A DNA stretch of 64,000 nucleotides from Dactylorhiza incarnata (GCA_033032865.1 JAWHQI010000068.1:5456001-5520000); one strand, 5' to 3'. Numbered from the stretch's first letter, positions 34,441-45,784 are shown. The notes: generated by a model not told the origin, from the letters alone. Translations and numbers: made by a program.

Positions 34441-35187
34441 GTGGAGCATTCTGCGTATAAGGAAATATGCAAAATATCTTCCAATATCTTCTTATTCAAG
34501 AGCAACTCCTTAAGATATTTTGCATACTTCAGCATTTGAGAGATAGCCTCGCAGAAGGGTACATTAATATGAATTTGTTTTAAAATTTCTAAATTTTTTT
34601 TGTAATTTTTCTCAGCGCACTCGCTCGTAAGCTTAGATGGATACATAATATTTGAACTAGAAGTGTGCGTATCTAGCGTAGCGGGCAAAATTTTATGATA
34701 AAATAGGAGTAGGAGGAGGAGGAGAAAGTGGAGAGGAAGTTACCTTGGGTTTGTCCTGTTTTTAAACCACCTCCTTCCCGCTTAAGAGTGTGATCACGGT
34801 CGCGCTCTCCCTTGGATTTGGCTCCGTATTCCCATGTAAAGTTCCTTGCTGGCGCTCGGAGAACATTTTTGCTAGCTTCCCCACTTGATTCTCTAAATTT
34901 TTTATCGATTCGGTGAGGTTCTGAATGTTTGATTCATTAACAACAACATATTTTGCAAAGACCTCTTCAAACGGAGAGTGCTTTTGCGGTGGAAAACCGG
35001 GTGGATTAAAGTTTGGAGGGGGAGTTGGGTTAAGAAGTTGATTCGGAGGTTGATTCATATTTAAAGGACGCTGAGTATTTCCTTGGTTGCTCCACAAGAA
35101 ATTCGGATGGTTCCTATAACCCGCATTGTAGGTGTTGTTGTACGGAGCGGAGTTCGGGTTATAAGAAGGCCGAGGTGGACTTCCCAT
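34362..35187 (-). pseudogene. A gag C-terminal half
   Basis: 34762-35187 opens with a Pro/Asn-rich segment containing YRNHPNFLWSNQGN, the conserved Athila gag phrase, then a coiled-coil helix (IKNLENQVGKLAKMF). 34362-34688 carries an amphipathic Lys-rich helical part. No zinc knuckle is visible. Confidence 0.8.
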
Positions 35188-35295
35188 GTAGTCAACCTAC
35201 TCTTCCACTTGGAGGATTAGAGGCAGAGGAAACAGACATCTCTGCCACTTGCTTTAGTAAGCGCTCAACTTCTAAAGCTAAATTAGAAACAACGT

Positions 35296-36174
35296 CTATT
35301 TCAAAAATTCTGGTTGGCCAAAAATTCTGGTTGGCTTATTAGGCCATGCTCGGGGCAAGTTCCATTGATAAGCATTCATGTCCATTTCCTCAAATAACTC
35401 TTGAGCGGCCTCCAGGGTCTTTTTATTTAATGTACCCTCGGCGGCCGCATCAATCATTTGCCTAGTTTGGAAATTCAAGCCATTATAAAAGATTTGCACT
35501 TGTTGCCAAGTAGTAAGTGCGTGGTGAGGGCATCTACGCAAAAGCTCCTTGAAGTGCTCCCATGTATCATAGAGAGTCTCTGAGTCAATTTGCATAAATG
35601 ACGCAATATCTGTTCGCAATTTGGCGATCTTTGCAGACGAGAAATATTTAGTGAGAAATATTTCTGCCATATCGGCCCATGTTGCTGCACCATTTGAGCC
35701 AAACCACTGCATGGCCCTAGACCACAAATAAAAGGGAAAAATATGTAATCGAATGGCATCATCGATGATGCCATTGATTTTAAACGTGTCACATATTTCG
35801 AGAAAATTAGAAATATGATAGTTTGGATCTTCGTCCGGCTGACCATCGTAGGTCACTTATTGCTGCACCATTTGTATGATGCTAGACTTGATCTCAAAAT
35901 TATTATTCGCCACAGCGGGTCGAACAATACTTGATTGCCTGCCTTCTAGATTCGGCTGTGTATAATAGGATATGGTCCGTTGTGCAGCCTTATTAGGATT
36001 TAACGCGTTAGGATCAGGAAGATTAAGATTGGGATCCAAATTTGTTGTGTTAGTGTCCCCGATCGACTCTTCGAATGATAAATGTATTTCCTGATCACGA
36101 GAATGGCAGCACAGCGAAAGGGTTCGCTCGATCTTTGGATCAAAAGGAATATTCAAAGCGCTACCTTGGGTCAT
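35296..36174 (-). pseudogene. A gag N-terminal half
   Basis: ATG at 36174. One frame with a single stop near 35857; the second part is a Retrotrans_gag domain: PNYHISNFLEICDTFKING, RLHIFPFYLWSRAMQWF, and TWEHFKELLRRCPHH. The N-terminal part is Asn/Pro-rich. The leader with the shared module precedes it. Confidence 0.87.
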
Positions 36175-36294
36175 ACACTAAAAAGGATAAAGGGAAAGAA
36201 GAAAGAGAAAATAGAGAATAATAAAACTAAAAATAAATAAAGAGGAAAACTTGATTATTATAAATTTTTTTTTCTTTTAGGCGGATTAAGTTAG

Positions 36295-36384
36295 TCTTGG
36301 ACTTCTCGAGGTATACCCTGTGAGGGGTTCTCACCGATACTAGGAGGTGCGATGTGATGATAACCCAAACGTCCCTTTCCAAGA
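36295..36384 (-). ncRNA. Shared 90-nt module, leader copy in A
   Basis: 90 nt on the minus strand between PBS (36486) and gag ATG (36174). Closing stem UCUUGGA/UCCAAGA; inner hairpin GUGAG-AACCC-CUCAC. The position after the PBS is where packaging or dimerisation signals of retroelements usually lie, so such a role is a fair guess. Confidence 0.68.
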
Positions 36385-36485
36385 TTTAATTTACACCCTT
36401 AAGATTTTCGAAATTAGAAAAAGTAAAATAAAATAATATAATAAAGTTAATAGCTATCCTCTTTTCAAAATATCTATGCAAAAGC

Positions 36486-36504
36486 TCCCCGACAACGACA
36501 CCAA
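36486..36504 (-). promoter_or_regulatory. Primer-binding site of A
   Basis: TGGTGTCGTTGTCGGGGAG on the minus strand, six bases after the LTR end TATCA. It equals TGGCGCCGTTGCCGGGGA with three C-to-T changes, all at CpG or CCG sites, as expected from methylation decay. Confidence 0.88.
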
Positions 36505-37156
36505 AAACTTGATATAGAAATTTCAGATTTAAGTTAAGCGTTGGATTAAAGATGTTTTCCAAAACTATATCCGATAAAGGCAAGTGTACCTCATCGTCTA
36601 TAATATTGGATATTTTGAAATACCATGGTCGTATTCCTCGGGGAGCGTTGATTACTTGTACTTCGAGGAGGTCACTATTACCTTATCTAATAGATTTTTT
36701 AGGTTTTGTTTTACTTAGCTAAAAGAGAAAATTTGCAAACTAAAAGTAGCCGGTGCAAAACGATGATAAAAAGATTAGTGCTCAATCTTAAATCACCATG
36801 GAGTGAGAATAATCAAGTGAAAGAAAAATAAATCTAATTCCATTTTAATTAAACTACTTGACCGTGGAGGTTCCCGAAGCTTGAACATGCCTCTCTCGAG
36901 GTTAATGCCCAACTAAGTTTAGGAAAAATCAACCGAACTCTCGTTCTATAATCGATTTCCTAAAACTTGCTTTACGTTGTGAACATCACTATTGGATTTG
37001 ACTCCAATTCGGGAGATTTATGTCATCCTCTCTTGAGGGGTGCGTGCAACTCTCTTTACCCTCGAATGATTGATTCATACTTTGAGCCTCTCGGCTAGCT
37101 AAGTATGAAAATCTTGTTAAATTTTCTATTTGAATTGTTTAGGAGTAAGCAGGAGT

Positions 37157-38335
37157 TGCATCAACTTAGTTATAGCCAAACAACCACAATGCCACACAGC
37201 AACACAATAGACTTTATTGAATCACAAAACTTTATTACAGTGCGATACATACATGGCGAGACATGATTCATAAGAATCACGGAGGAGAGAAGAACAAAAC
37301 ACACCAAAAAACAAATCTGGCGGCTTGACAAGCTAAGACCGCATAGACCGCTGAACTCCAGAGACCGCTCGACTTGACCTGAGATCGCACGAACAGAAAA
37401 TAGGCAAGATGACCTGTACTGCAAGACCGCCATCTCAGATCGGACGAACTGGAGCTTATTGAGTTGATCAGAGAACATAAGTTGTCTCCAGACTGCAACT
37501 CAGATCGCCTAACCGCTGAAGGTCGCCTGATCGCCGAGCTTGCTGCGAACAACACAAGAACAACATAAACTAGTTCATAGACATGCCGTTGCCGAACAGT
37601 TTATTCAAGCAGCTGGAAAATCACCAAGGAAGGAGACCGCAACCTGCTGAATGCAAACCTGCAAACACAACAAACAGTCAAATCGCTTCCGAGACCTCCC
37701 GACCTCAAAGTTGAGACCGGACGAAACAACCCAGGCTCTACTTCTTACAGTTCTCGTTATGAATGACAGGCCATGCACCCCTATTTATAGGCGAGAAGAC
37801 GGATGTCGTCACCGCCGCAAGAGATACAATCACCACCCATCAGATAGCCAGCGGTCTTACAAAGCAGACCGCGCGATCACACCACTTGAACAACATCCTA
37901 TCCAAGACTGCAAGTCAGCAGCAGACCGCGCACAAGCCGCGCAGACACAAACCACTCCTTCCTTAGATTAACAAGGACAACCCAAGAACATCTGGCCGAC
38001 TTCAGACAAGTCGCCAGATCACCCAGCATAATTCGCTCGGTCACAACGGTCACTCAAGAACAGACCTCCCGGTCTTCCACAAAGAAGATAGATCAACCAA
38101 GCAGAGCAAACCGAAAGAGACTGGAACATACAAGAACAAACTGGCCATCACAGCAGACCGCCAGAAGCAGACTGGCAGTGCACCAACATAGAGACCGCGT
38201 GGTCTCTACGATCACCAAAATACAGACCGCTGGCCACCTTCCACTCCACTTCAAAAATTTCAACAAACCTAAGCGAAAACCATACATCAAAAATATGGCC
38301 TCACTAGGCAAAAAACAAGGGTAATTCAAGTGTTA
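37157..38335 (-). mobile_element. Probable solo LTR J in the A 5' LTR
   Basis: Base composition changes abruptly at both ends. Minus strand: palindromes with AGACC/GGTCT in U3 (AGAGACC-gcgt-GGTCTCT at 38190-38207, AGACC-tccc-GGTCT at 38062-38075), TATA box CTATAAATAG at 37781-37790, then a transcribed part with two AATAAA signals (37213-37218, 37231-37236). No coding. The exact ends and a target duplication could not be fixed; the other A LTR needed for comparison is outside the window. Confidence 0.6.
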
Positions 38336-38769
38336 AAAGAAACGGAAAAAGAGAGCTTAGGAAATCATAAATTGATTATCTCATCCTCGGATCATTTCGA
38401 TCGAGCACTAATGAGAATTAGTTAATCATAGTGGAGGGGAAAGAGAAAGAAAAGTTAAATTGCATGAAGGAAAAGTTACTAAACAGAAAGAGAGAATGAA
38501 CAAAAACAAAACAATTTTTTATTAATAACAAAAGTGATTACAAGCATGAAAGGAGATTACAAAGCTAGAAAAAATTAAGGCTACAAGCTTACACTAGACT
38601 ATTGCGAAGAAATAAAACTAGAACATTGCATGACATGAAGAAAAAGAGAGAACATGTAAGGGAAAAACAAGAAAAACCTCACTAACAACTATAGTAGCAC
38701 CTCCCCCTCTCCAAATTTCCGAACCCTGAACTCAAGGAGACCACTGAAATTTATAGGAAAAAATTCCAA

Positions 38770-39243
38770 GTTACACGCCCCCGGTCACGGGCGTGACTGG
38801 GGGGCGTGTAAGCACTGTTCATCTCAGCTCCGACAGCGGCATGGGTCTTGCATGACGGACGACGGAAAAGGGCATTACACGCCCGTGTAATGTTGATCAC
38901 GGGCATGTAATCTGGCGGCTTTATTAAATGCGGCGTGGGTCTAGATTGCAGCGCGGTGGTGAGTAGAGATCATACGCGAATGTCACGGGCGTGACTTATG
39001 GGTCACGGGCGTGACTTGCGTTGACTTCTCGACGACATCTCCACTTCTGGATGGCAATAATGCTGGCATGATCCTATGTTTACATGCCCCAGGTCACGGG
39101 CGTGACCCTTATGTCACGAGCGTGACTGGGTGGGGGGGGGGGGCGTGACTTGCTGTGGAAGAGCTCAAATGCGTGAAACCAATTCTGAACTAGTGTTTAG
39201 GTTACACGCCCCTGGTCACAGGCGTGACTGGGGGGCGTGTAAT
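38770..39243 (-). repeat. A U3 hairpin cluster, 5' LTR copy
   Basis: GTCACGGGCGTGAC at 38784-38797 inside an outer stem TTACACGCCCC/GGGGCGTGTAA; further copies at about 38982, 39002, 39093, 39113 and 39215. It lies next to the TATA box at 38751-38758. A G-run of 13 at about 39130 interrupts it. Confidence 0.87.
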
Positions 39244-39413
39244 GCATTTTTCCCAAAATTGTCCCAAAATTCTGGCAAAATAATCATAAGCTAAATTAGG
39301 ATCCAATTTTATAAAAGAACTATTTATAATCTTAAAATGACAAGAAAAAGAAAAATTCAAATTAAATCATTACTAAAATTTCTATTAAAAAGTTATATAA
39401 AAACTACTTATCA

Positions 39414-39495
39414 AATTCTATCCTCATAAACAAAAGCTTTTACTAGAGCGCACTCTCTAAATTTTACCTATCAAGTTTTTGGCGCCGTTGCCGGA
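39414..39495 (+). promoter_or_regulatory. B 5' LTR stub and primer-binding site
   Basis: Last 60 bp of the 5' LTR, six spacer bases, then TGGCGCCGTTGCCGGA (39480-39495), the Athila/Tat PBS type (complementary to a tRNA-Asp end by family knowledge). About 83 percent similar to the other LTR end. Confidence 0.85.
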
Positions 39496-39907
39496 GATTT
39501 CTGTTAATATTTTGAAAACAGAAAACGCTATTTATTTTATCCTTATCCTTTTTCTGTTGCTTTATAAACCAAATATATATATAATAAAAATTCAAAAAAA
39601 CACCAAAAATATTACATTCCTTATCATTATAAACTTTAAGAAATCCAAAAAATCACAAAAAAATGAAAAACTTTAAAAAGGCCTTATTTAAATATTTTAA
39701 AGTTATAAAGTTTTATTATTGTGTTTTAACGTGTTTTGCAGGTGTTCATACGGTCACCCGGTCTCAAAATCAGGGATGTGCCCATTCCCCCTACTATTTT
39801 CTTTTTTGTCTTTTATTTTTCCTCTTTTCATGCTTTTGTATATATATTTATGTTCCTCCTATTTAATTTCAACATTGGGGACAATGTTGGCTTCTAAGTA
39901 TGGGGGT
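39496..39907 (+). other. B leader and internal PPT-like motif
   Basis: No gene. AACATTGGGGACAATGTT (39871-39888) and CTAAGTATGGGGG (39893-39906) repeat the motif pair of A at 30666-30702; gtctcaaaatcaggga near 39760 also has its match in A near 30800. C2 is inserted directly behind the PPT motif. Confidence 0.72.
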
Positions 39908-40052
39908 TGAAAGTGCACAGTGTGCCTCTGAGTATTCTCTAAAGGGGGGGGGGGGGTGAATAGAGTTTTAAATATTTTTTATCCTATTTGTGCACACACA
40001 ATAGAAACACTAAGTGATTATGCAATCAGACAAGCCAAAGACAGAATAAGAT
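39908..40052 (-). repeat. C2 LTR tail fragment
   Basis: About 145 bp nearly identical to 53210-53346, except for a longer G run (about 14). It ends abruptly against C1 sequence. Confidence 0.85.
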
Positions 40053-40057
40053 ATTTG

Positions 40058-40223
40058 GATGTTTTGAAATCTATTTGATGTACCCTTTAGGTATCTTAAG
40101 ATTCTCTTGACAGAGACAGAGACATGATGAGATAACTTAGGTGATTTGGCTGTTTTGAAATCTTTTTGATGCACCCTTTAGGTATCTTAAGATTCTTTTA
40201 TAGAGACATGATGAGATACCTTA
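40058..40223 (-). repeat. Two-copy duplication at the C1 edge
   Basis: Two imperfect copies of about 80 bp (tgttttgaaatct...tttaggtatcttaagattct...gagacatgatgagata), starting near 40058 and 40148. The first part resembles C1 LTR sequence at 45053-45076, the rest the RT end, so a template switch or end-joining event joined LTR to pol. Confidence 0.65.
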
Positions 40224-41045
40224 GGGTTCACCTGATATATAGCACAGACACATGCGACAAACATTATGTCAGTCCTACTTGAAGTTAGGTACAGAAAAGA
40301 TCCAATCATGCATCTGTACTTGGTTTCATCAAAGGGTATTCCCTTCTCATCCTTGACCAGAGACACATTGGTTCCCATTGGAGTCTTCATAGAAGAAGCA
40401 CTCTCTAATCCAAATTTCTTGACTAGCTCTTTAGTGAACTTGGTATGTGAGATGAATATTCCATCTTCAGATTGTTTTAATTGGAGACCTAGGAAATATT
40501 TGAGCTCACCCATGCTGCTTATCTCAAACTTTCCCTGCATCAAGTTGGCAAACTTTTTTGCTGAGATTGTCATTTGTAGAACCAAAGATAATGTCATCTA
40601 CATAGATCTGTACTAGAAAAATCTTGCCCTTAACTTCCCTGAGGAACAATGTCTTATCAATCTTTCCCCTGGAGAATTTGTTCTCAATGAGAAAGCTTGA
40701 CAGAGTCTCATACCCGGCTCTAGGTGCCTGTTTTAAGACATATAAGGCCTTTCTAAGAAACTATACGTAGTTAGGATGAGTATAATCAACAAAACTTGAA
40801 GGCTGTTCTACATAGACTTCTTCTTTGAGGTCACCATTCAAATAGGCTGACTTTACATCCATTTGATAGACTTTGAATCCTTGGTAGGCTGCATAGGCCA
40901 AGAACAGTTTGATGGCTTCTCGTCTGGCTACAGGGTCAAAAGTCTGATCCATGTCAATTCCCTCCTCCTGTCTATAGCCCTTTTCCACTAGCCTTGCTTT
41001 ATTCTTATAGGGGCAAAAGTATTCATAAGCTTCCATACTTTGCAT
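40187..41045 (-). pseudogene. C1 reverse transcriptase
   Basis: Open pieces 40761-41045 ([40 protein letters not shown]) and 40187-40597 (SSMGELKYFLGLQLKQSEDG, IGSFLYLTSSRTDIMF); the catalytic YVDDIIFGST lies between them near 40600 in another frame. Copia RT order is intact but frames are broken; the RNase H is absent. Confidence 0.85.
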
Positions 41046-41304
41046 CTCTTAAACTGGTTCAGCTTCTCCTAAATTGCTGCAATCCAAAAATGGTCCTGAT
41101 TTGCTTCCTCAAATTTCTTGGGTTCAATTTGAGAGAGAAAATTCAGGTACAATGCTTCATTCATAGCTCTGCTCCTTGACAACACTCATTGGTTGACATC
41201 TCCTATTATTTGCTCTTGAGGACGATCTATTACTTGTCTCAACGCAACTGGCAGCATTCTGGGGATTTTTGCTATGACAGGTTCTTCAGGTTGCATTTCT
41301 TCTG

Positions 41305-42300
41305 TTATTTTTGAGCTTTCGACACATCTTCTTCAATTTCAACTGTTACTAAATGGTTTTTATCATTAACTGAGGTCTCAGCCTTGTCTTCAATGGATAA
41401 CTTTTCCATTTTCTCTATTGTACCTGCATTCACTAGAGAACTAGACCAACCTTTATGTATAAGGCTAGTCTCATCAAATACAACATGTACAGATTCTTCA
41501 ACAATTTGGGTATTGATGTTGTACACCCTATAAGCCTTGCTATAGGAGCTGTAGCCAACAAAAATACCCTCACTGCTTTTCTAAGCAAACTTGGTTAGCT
41601 TGGATTTCCCATTATTAAGGATATAACATTTACTACCAAAGATCCTGAAGTAGGATAAGGTAGGTTTTCTGCCTTTCATCAGTTCATAGGGAGTCTTCTT
41701 GTGGTCATTGATGATGGAGGCCCTGTTTACCACATGACAAGCAGTATTGACAGCCTCTGCCTAGAAATATTCTGGTAGAGAGGAGTCACTTAGTATTATC
41801 CTACTTGCCTCTATCAAGGTTCTATTTTTCCTTTCTACAACCCCATTCTGTTGAGGAGTTCTAGGGGAGGAAAATTCATGGGAGATACCTAGTTCTTGGC
41901 AGAATTCTGTCATGGCCCCTGACTGAAATTCTGTACCATGGTCACTTCTGAATTTGACCACAATACAGTCCATCTCATTTTGGATCTGCCTGACAAAGTT
42001 CTTCAAGATATCTAAGGTATTTGACTTCTTTTTAAGGAAGAACCCCAAGTGAACCTTGAGTAATCATCAACTACTACAAGGGTGTAAGTCTACCCTCCTA
42101 AGCTGAGAACTGACATAGGACCAAACAGATCCATGTGCAATAGAAATATGCACCTAGAGGATTCTTTGTTAGATATGCTCTTAAAGCTGGTCCTTGTCTG
42201 CTTCCTAAGTTGGCAAGCTTGACAGTGACCTTCCTTGATGCACTTAATATTAGGTCCATTTCTAACTAGGTCTTGTGAGAAAAACTTGCATATAGTCTTA
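41305..42300 (-). pseudogene. C1 integrase
   Basis: Core with SDHGTEFQSG (second Asp) and PQQNGVVERKNRTL (Glu kept) in 41761-42048; C-terminal part with SVHVVFDETSLIHKG in 41305-41526. CQACQLRKQT, the zinc domain end, lies near 42215. Several frame breaks. Confidence 0.83.
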
Positions 42301-42317
42301 TAGTTAATGTGTGCAAG

Positions 42318-42770
42318 TCACTTGTGCCATTGTACACAAAGAGCCTCTTTGTCATTAGCTACAAGAAGCATAGGCATGAAAGAATTTGCATTAAAGAAAT
42401 TTATGCAGTAAATGTTACCACTCCTAGTGCCAGTTAAGGTAGCTTCGGAATTTAAAGACTTCTTAATTAAACACTTATCCTTGTGGAAAATGATAACAAA
42501 ACCTAGATCACAAAGCTGACTTATGCTTATAAGATTGTGTTTCAATCCCTCAACATAAGCTACCTATGTGATGGTAACTAGGCCATTAGAAATATTACCA
42601 TAAACATTAGTCACACCCTTTTCTGAACCTCCAAAGATCACTGTTGGTCCATTCTCCACATAGGTGAAGCTTCTTAGATACTTCCTGACTCTAGTCATGT
42701 GCTTGGAGCAGCCATTGTCCAAATACCAGATTAGAGACTGGTTGGCATTTGGACATACTTACATGAAAAG
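42318..42770 (-). pseudogene. C1 protease and gag-pre-integrase domain
   Basis: Protease motif DNGCSKHMTR near 42710 (copia DSGCSRHMT with Asn for Ser), then GSEKGVTNVYGNISNG and LKHNLISISQLCDLGF (42318-42545). Homologous to D at 58244-58631. Confidence 0.82.
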
Positions 42771-42932
42771 TTAATTACCCTTAGGTACCCAATTTGGTTT
42801 GGGTCCTTGGTTCCTATTAAGAAGATAAAATGGAACACCACACCACTGAGAGTTATGCACTCTCTTTGCAATGGGTCCTGTTGGGTTGAACTAACAGTCC
42901 AGGGAAAAGAGCCCTACATTCCCACAACACCA

Positions 42933-44832
42933 TCATTCATATCTATTATATCTTCTCTTTTGCCTCACCATCTGAGTGGGGTGGGAGTGCTGGTGAGCAG
43001 GAGAGAAGACAATTGACCAAACAAGTCTTGGGTGAACCTCACAGGTCTGGAGTGGAGCTGGTCTCACCAATTGTTGGTTCACCTTCTTGGGAACAGGCTT
43101 TGTAGAAGCAGCCCTTCGCTTACTCTTGAGTGTTGTTGCCATTGGTCCATGGGCAGAAGGACCTGATGCTAACACCTTCTTAAGAGAAGGTTGAGCTTCA
43201 GAGCTTTTGTCCTTGACAGTCTCCTGATTGAATCCTATACCAGCTCTGAATGATCCAGAGAAGATATCAATAATGGGCAAGACTGTCTTGGGCATAGAGA
43301 AGCTTGCAACAAGTTTCTTCTCAGCCAGCAGCATCTCCTCAAGGTCCTTAATGACCTTTTTCTTCTGACCCAATTCAACATTCTTAAGCTTTATGGCTTC
43401 CTTGAATATGTCCACTTCTTTGCTCATGGCAGTCAGCTTTTCAGCTGTCTCCTTGAGCTCAGACTGGGCACCCTTCAAGGAATCTAACTTCTTGGTCTAC
43501 ACTTTGAGGAGTTTCTTACAATTCTTGAAAGCTTTCCATAAAGTTATATACTGCTTTATTAAGTCAGATTCAACTTCATATTGGAATATTGACGTTGTGT
43601 TGTTGGCAGCAGACATACTCTCATCATCATGCAAAGAGTCTGCCACTGATTCAAAATCAGAGATAGATAGATGAGCTTTGATAGGTATCTTCCCAGGAGA
43701 GATGTCATCCTGGGTGTCCTCATTTATTGTCATCAGGCCAATCAGTGCTTCTTCCTCAGTATCTGTGGAATTTGAATCAGAATCACTTAGAGATCTAATT
43801 TTCATTGCTACAAACTCTATTTCATGTTTCTTCTTATCCCTTGACCTTCTCTTATCTTGATAATTCTTTGATTCTCTTCTCTTAGACAAACAATCAGCAG
43901 CTATATGACCTGTTTTATTACACGAGTAGCAAACAGTGTTAGCAAAATCAAATTTACCAGGTTTTGATTTATACCTATCCTCCTTTGAGGATTTATATCT
44001 GTCATGTTGATCAAATCTTCTGGAGCTTGAAGAGGAGGGTCTGTAGTTGCCTCTTCTAGTTCTTCTGGAGATCAGCTTCTTGAACTGCTTAGAGAGAAGG
44101 GCCATCTCTCTATCAGTATTATTAGAATCCGATGTGCTGGCATCAGACTCTTTACTGCTCTCTGATTTGTTCTGGTATGCAGGAGTTTTATTCTTGGACC
44201 TTCTTGTGCTCTCAGCCATGAGAGCCATAGATTTTTCTCTAGAGCTCCCCTTTGAGCTTTCTTCTTCAACTTTCCTAGTGTTGAGCTGAAGTTCATGGGA
44301 CAACAACTTCCCATACAAGTTCTTGGGCTCCAAGATGCCCAGTTGACCCATCTCTCTGATGGCACAAATTTTAATATCCCATTCCTTAGAGAGGATCTAA
44401 GGAACTTATCATTTAGGTCAGAGTTTGTGAATTCTCTGCCATAGTTTTTCCGCCCATTTACTATTTTGAAAACCTCTTATGACAGCTAGAGATGGTTTCA
44501 TTCTTGCCTTGCTTGAAGGCTTCATACTCCTGATTGAGGAGGGATTTCCTATCATCCCTTACCTTTTCAGTACCCTCCATATAGACGATCAGGGAGTCCC
44601 ACATATCCTTGGCCGTCTCACAGTGAATGAGGTTCTGGAGGGTTGAATCGTCAATGGCACTTACAATTATATTTTGTGCCCTCTTATCTAGGTTTGTCAA
44701 GGAAAGCTCATCCTTGGTCTTGTCTGCATACTTCTTTGCCACTTTTTGAGTTGGATCAATAGTAGATGCAGTCGTTGGGATAAAGAGACCCTCTTTAACA
44801 GTTATGTAGACTCTGAGATCAGCTGTCTCCAT
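42933..44832 (-). pseudogene. C1 gag
   Basis: N part 44461-44832, UBN2-type (KRAQNIIVSAIDDSTLQNLI, CETAKDMWDSL); middle 43497-44351, Ser-rich with CCHC knuckle CYSCNKTGHIAADC near residue 142; C part 42933-43478, a long Lys/Glu coiled coil (KEVDIFKEAIKLKNVELGQK). Two frame breaks. A large gag with coil behind the knuckle is also seen in C2 and D. Confidence 0.85.
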
Positions 44833-44982
44833 AAATAACCTTACTCTTTCCTTTCAGATAGGAAAGTTCTCCTTTGTGCAGATTGGAAGTTGCATGGCTC
44901 TCATTTCTCGATGCTGATCATCTCCAGCCATATTGAATCATTCCGAGATCTAGATTTGACGGTTAAGTCACATTCTGATCAA

Positions 44983-44998
44983 CCTCCTTCTGATACCA
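44983..44998 (-). promoter_or_regulatory. Primer-binding site of C1
   Basis: TGGTATCAGAAGGAGG on the minus strand, two bases from the LTR end CTAACA. Initiator tRNA-Met type; compare C2 TGGTATCAGAGGGAGG. Confidence 0.88.
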
Positions 44999-45000
44999 CT

Positions 45001-45589
45001 TGTTAGGTATGGAACGATCACCTAGAAGGGGGGGGGGGGGGGGGGGGTTAAGTGATTTGGCTATTTTGAAATCTATTTCTACAGAATGTATATATTCTAA
45101 CCACAACACCAAAATACAACTAAGAAAATCACACCACACAAAACCAGATGTTTAGAGGTTCCTCAAGATGAGGTGTCTTGAGTGGTCCTCTGTCCCGCTG
45201 CGCCTATCTAGCAGTATGCTAGACTCGACAAAATCCGCCAATATACAGGCCCACAAGCCTTACAACTTGGACCCGCAAGTCCTACAGCGTAGGACCGCAA
45301 GCCCCTACTGCACTATGGTCTGCAAACCCGACAATCAGGCCATCAAGCCCCCACACAGCACAAACCCACAAGTCTTGCCTCTTGTACCCGCAAGTCCACT
45401 GCCCTGGCCCGCAAGCCTCATAACTCTCATGACATGCATACTCTTTCCGACGATATTTGTCACCAAGACATTCTTTGTACTTGGCTTCCATGAGATGATA
45501 AAACTACGAAAGTAATCAAATCCATAGTGAAGTTCTCTTGAATTGGCGACTTCTTCAAATCAGGAATCATGAGAGCAGGATTCCCAACA
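45001..45589 (-). repeat. C1 LTR, R/U5 part
   Basis: Plus strand starts TGTTAGGT and reaches CCCAACA at 45589. It has a G20 run (45028-45047) and repeats of cccgcaagtcc at 45240-45420. A promoter is not seen before 45589, so either this is a shortened LTR or the LTR continues to 47689 and includes the frame at 45785-47223. Confidence 0.65.
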
Positions 45590-45784
45590 ATAAACACAAA
45601 TACAAACAAGACATACATAAACAATATGATATCGTAGAATGAAATATATCTGATATAACTGAATATCTAATTTGATATAACTGAATGTTTATCAGAGAAA
45701 ATTACCAAAGTCATGAATTACTTTTTCTCCCTGAGGAAAGTTGTCAAGGACTCATAGACCTTCATGGATTTCCTCTCAACATAA

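Larger units (their letters stand above)
28604..39413 (-). mobile_element. Element A: Athila-like Ty3/gypsy
   Basis: Minus-strand element with 5' LTR 36511-39413, PBS 36486-36504, decayed gag, PR, RT, RNase H and integrase, two PPTs and a 3' LTR ending at 29304. LTR ends TGATA/TATCA. It is inserted in the terminal 60 bp of the B 5' LTR: 39414-39473 aligns without gaps to 58184-58243. The expected duplication is AATTC (39414-39418). Confidence 0.9.
36511..39413 (-). repeat. 5' LTR of A, containing J
   Basis: TGATATAG at 36511 and CTTATCA at 39413; 2.9 kb including the probable solo LTR J of about 1.18 kb. Its U3 end matches the left copy. TATA box CCTATAAA (minus) at 38751-38758. Confidence 0.88.
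40053..45589 (-). mobile_element. Element C1: Ty1/copia, truncated
   Basis: Minus strand: LTR part 45001-45589, PBS 44983-44998, gag, PR, IN and RT up to just after the RT core. RNase H and most of the 3' LTR are missing; the remaining left edge abuts a C2 LTR fragment. Related to C2 and D in gag and pol but clearly a different family. Confidence 0.72.

Noticed and set aside
37651..37971. Plus-strand frames of 67-106 codons inside J
   Set aside because: They cross the TATA box and U3 of an LTR read on the other strand; no domain.
36511..39413. Target duplication for J
   Set aside because: I tried ends near 37157 and 38335 but found no convincing 4-6 bp duplication or TG...CA pair, so only approximate limits are given.
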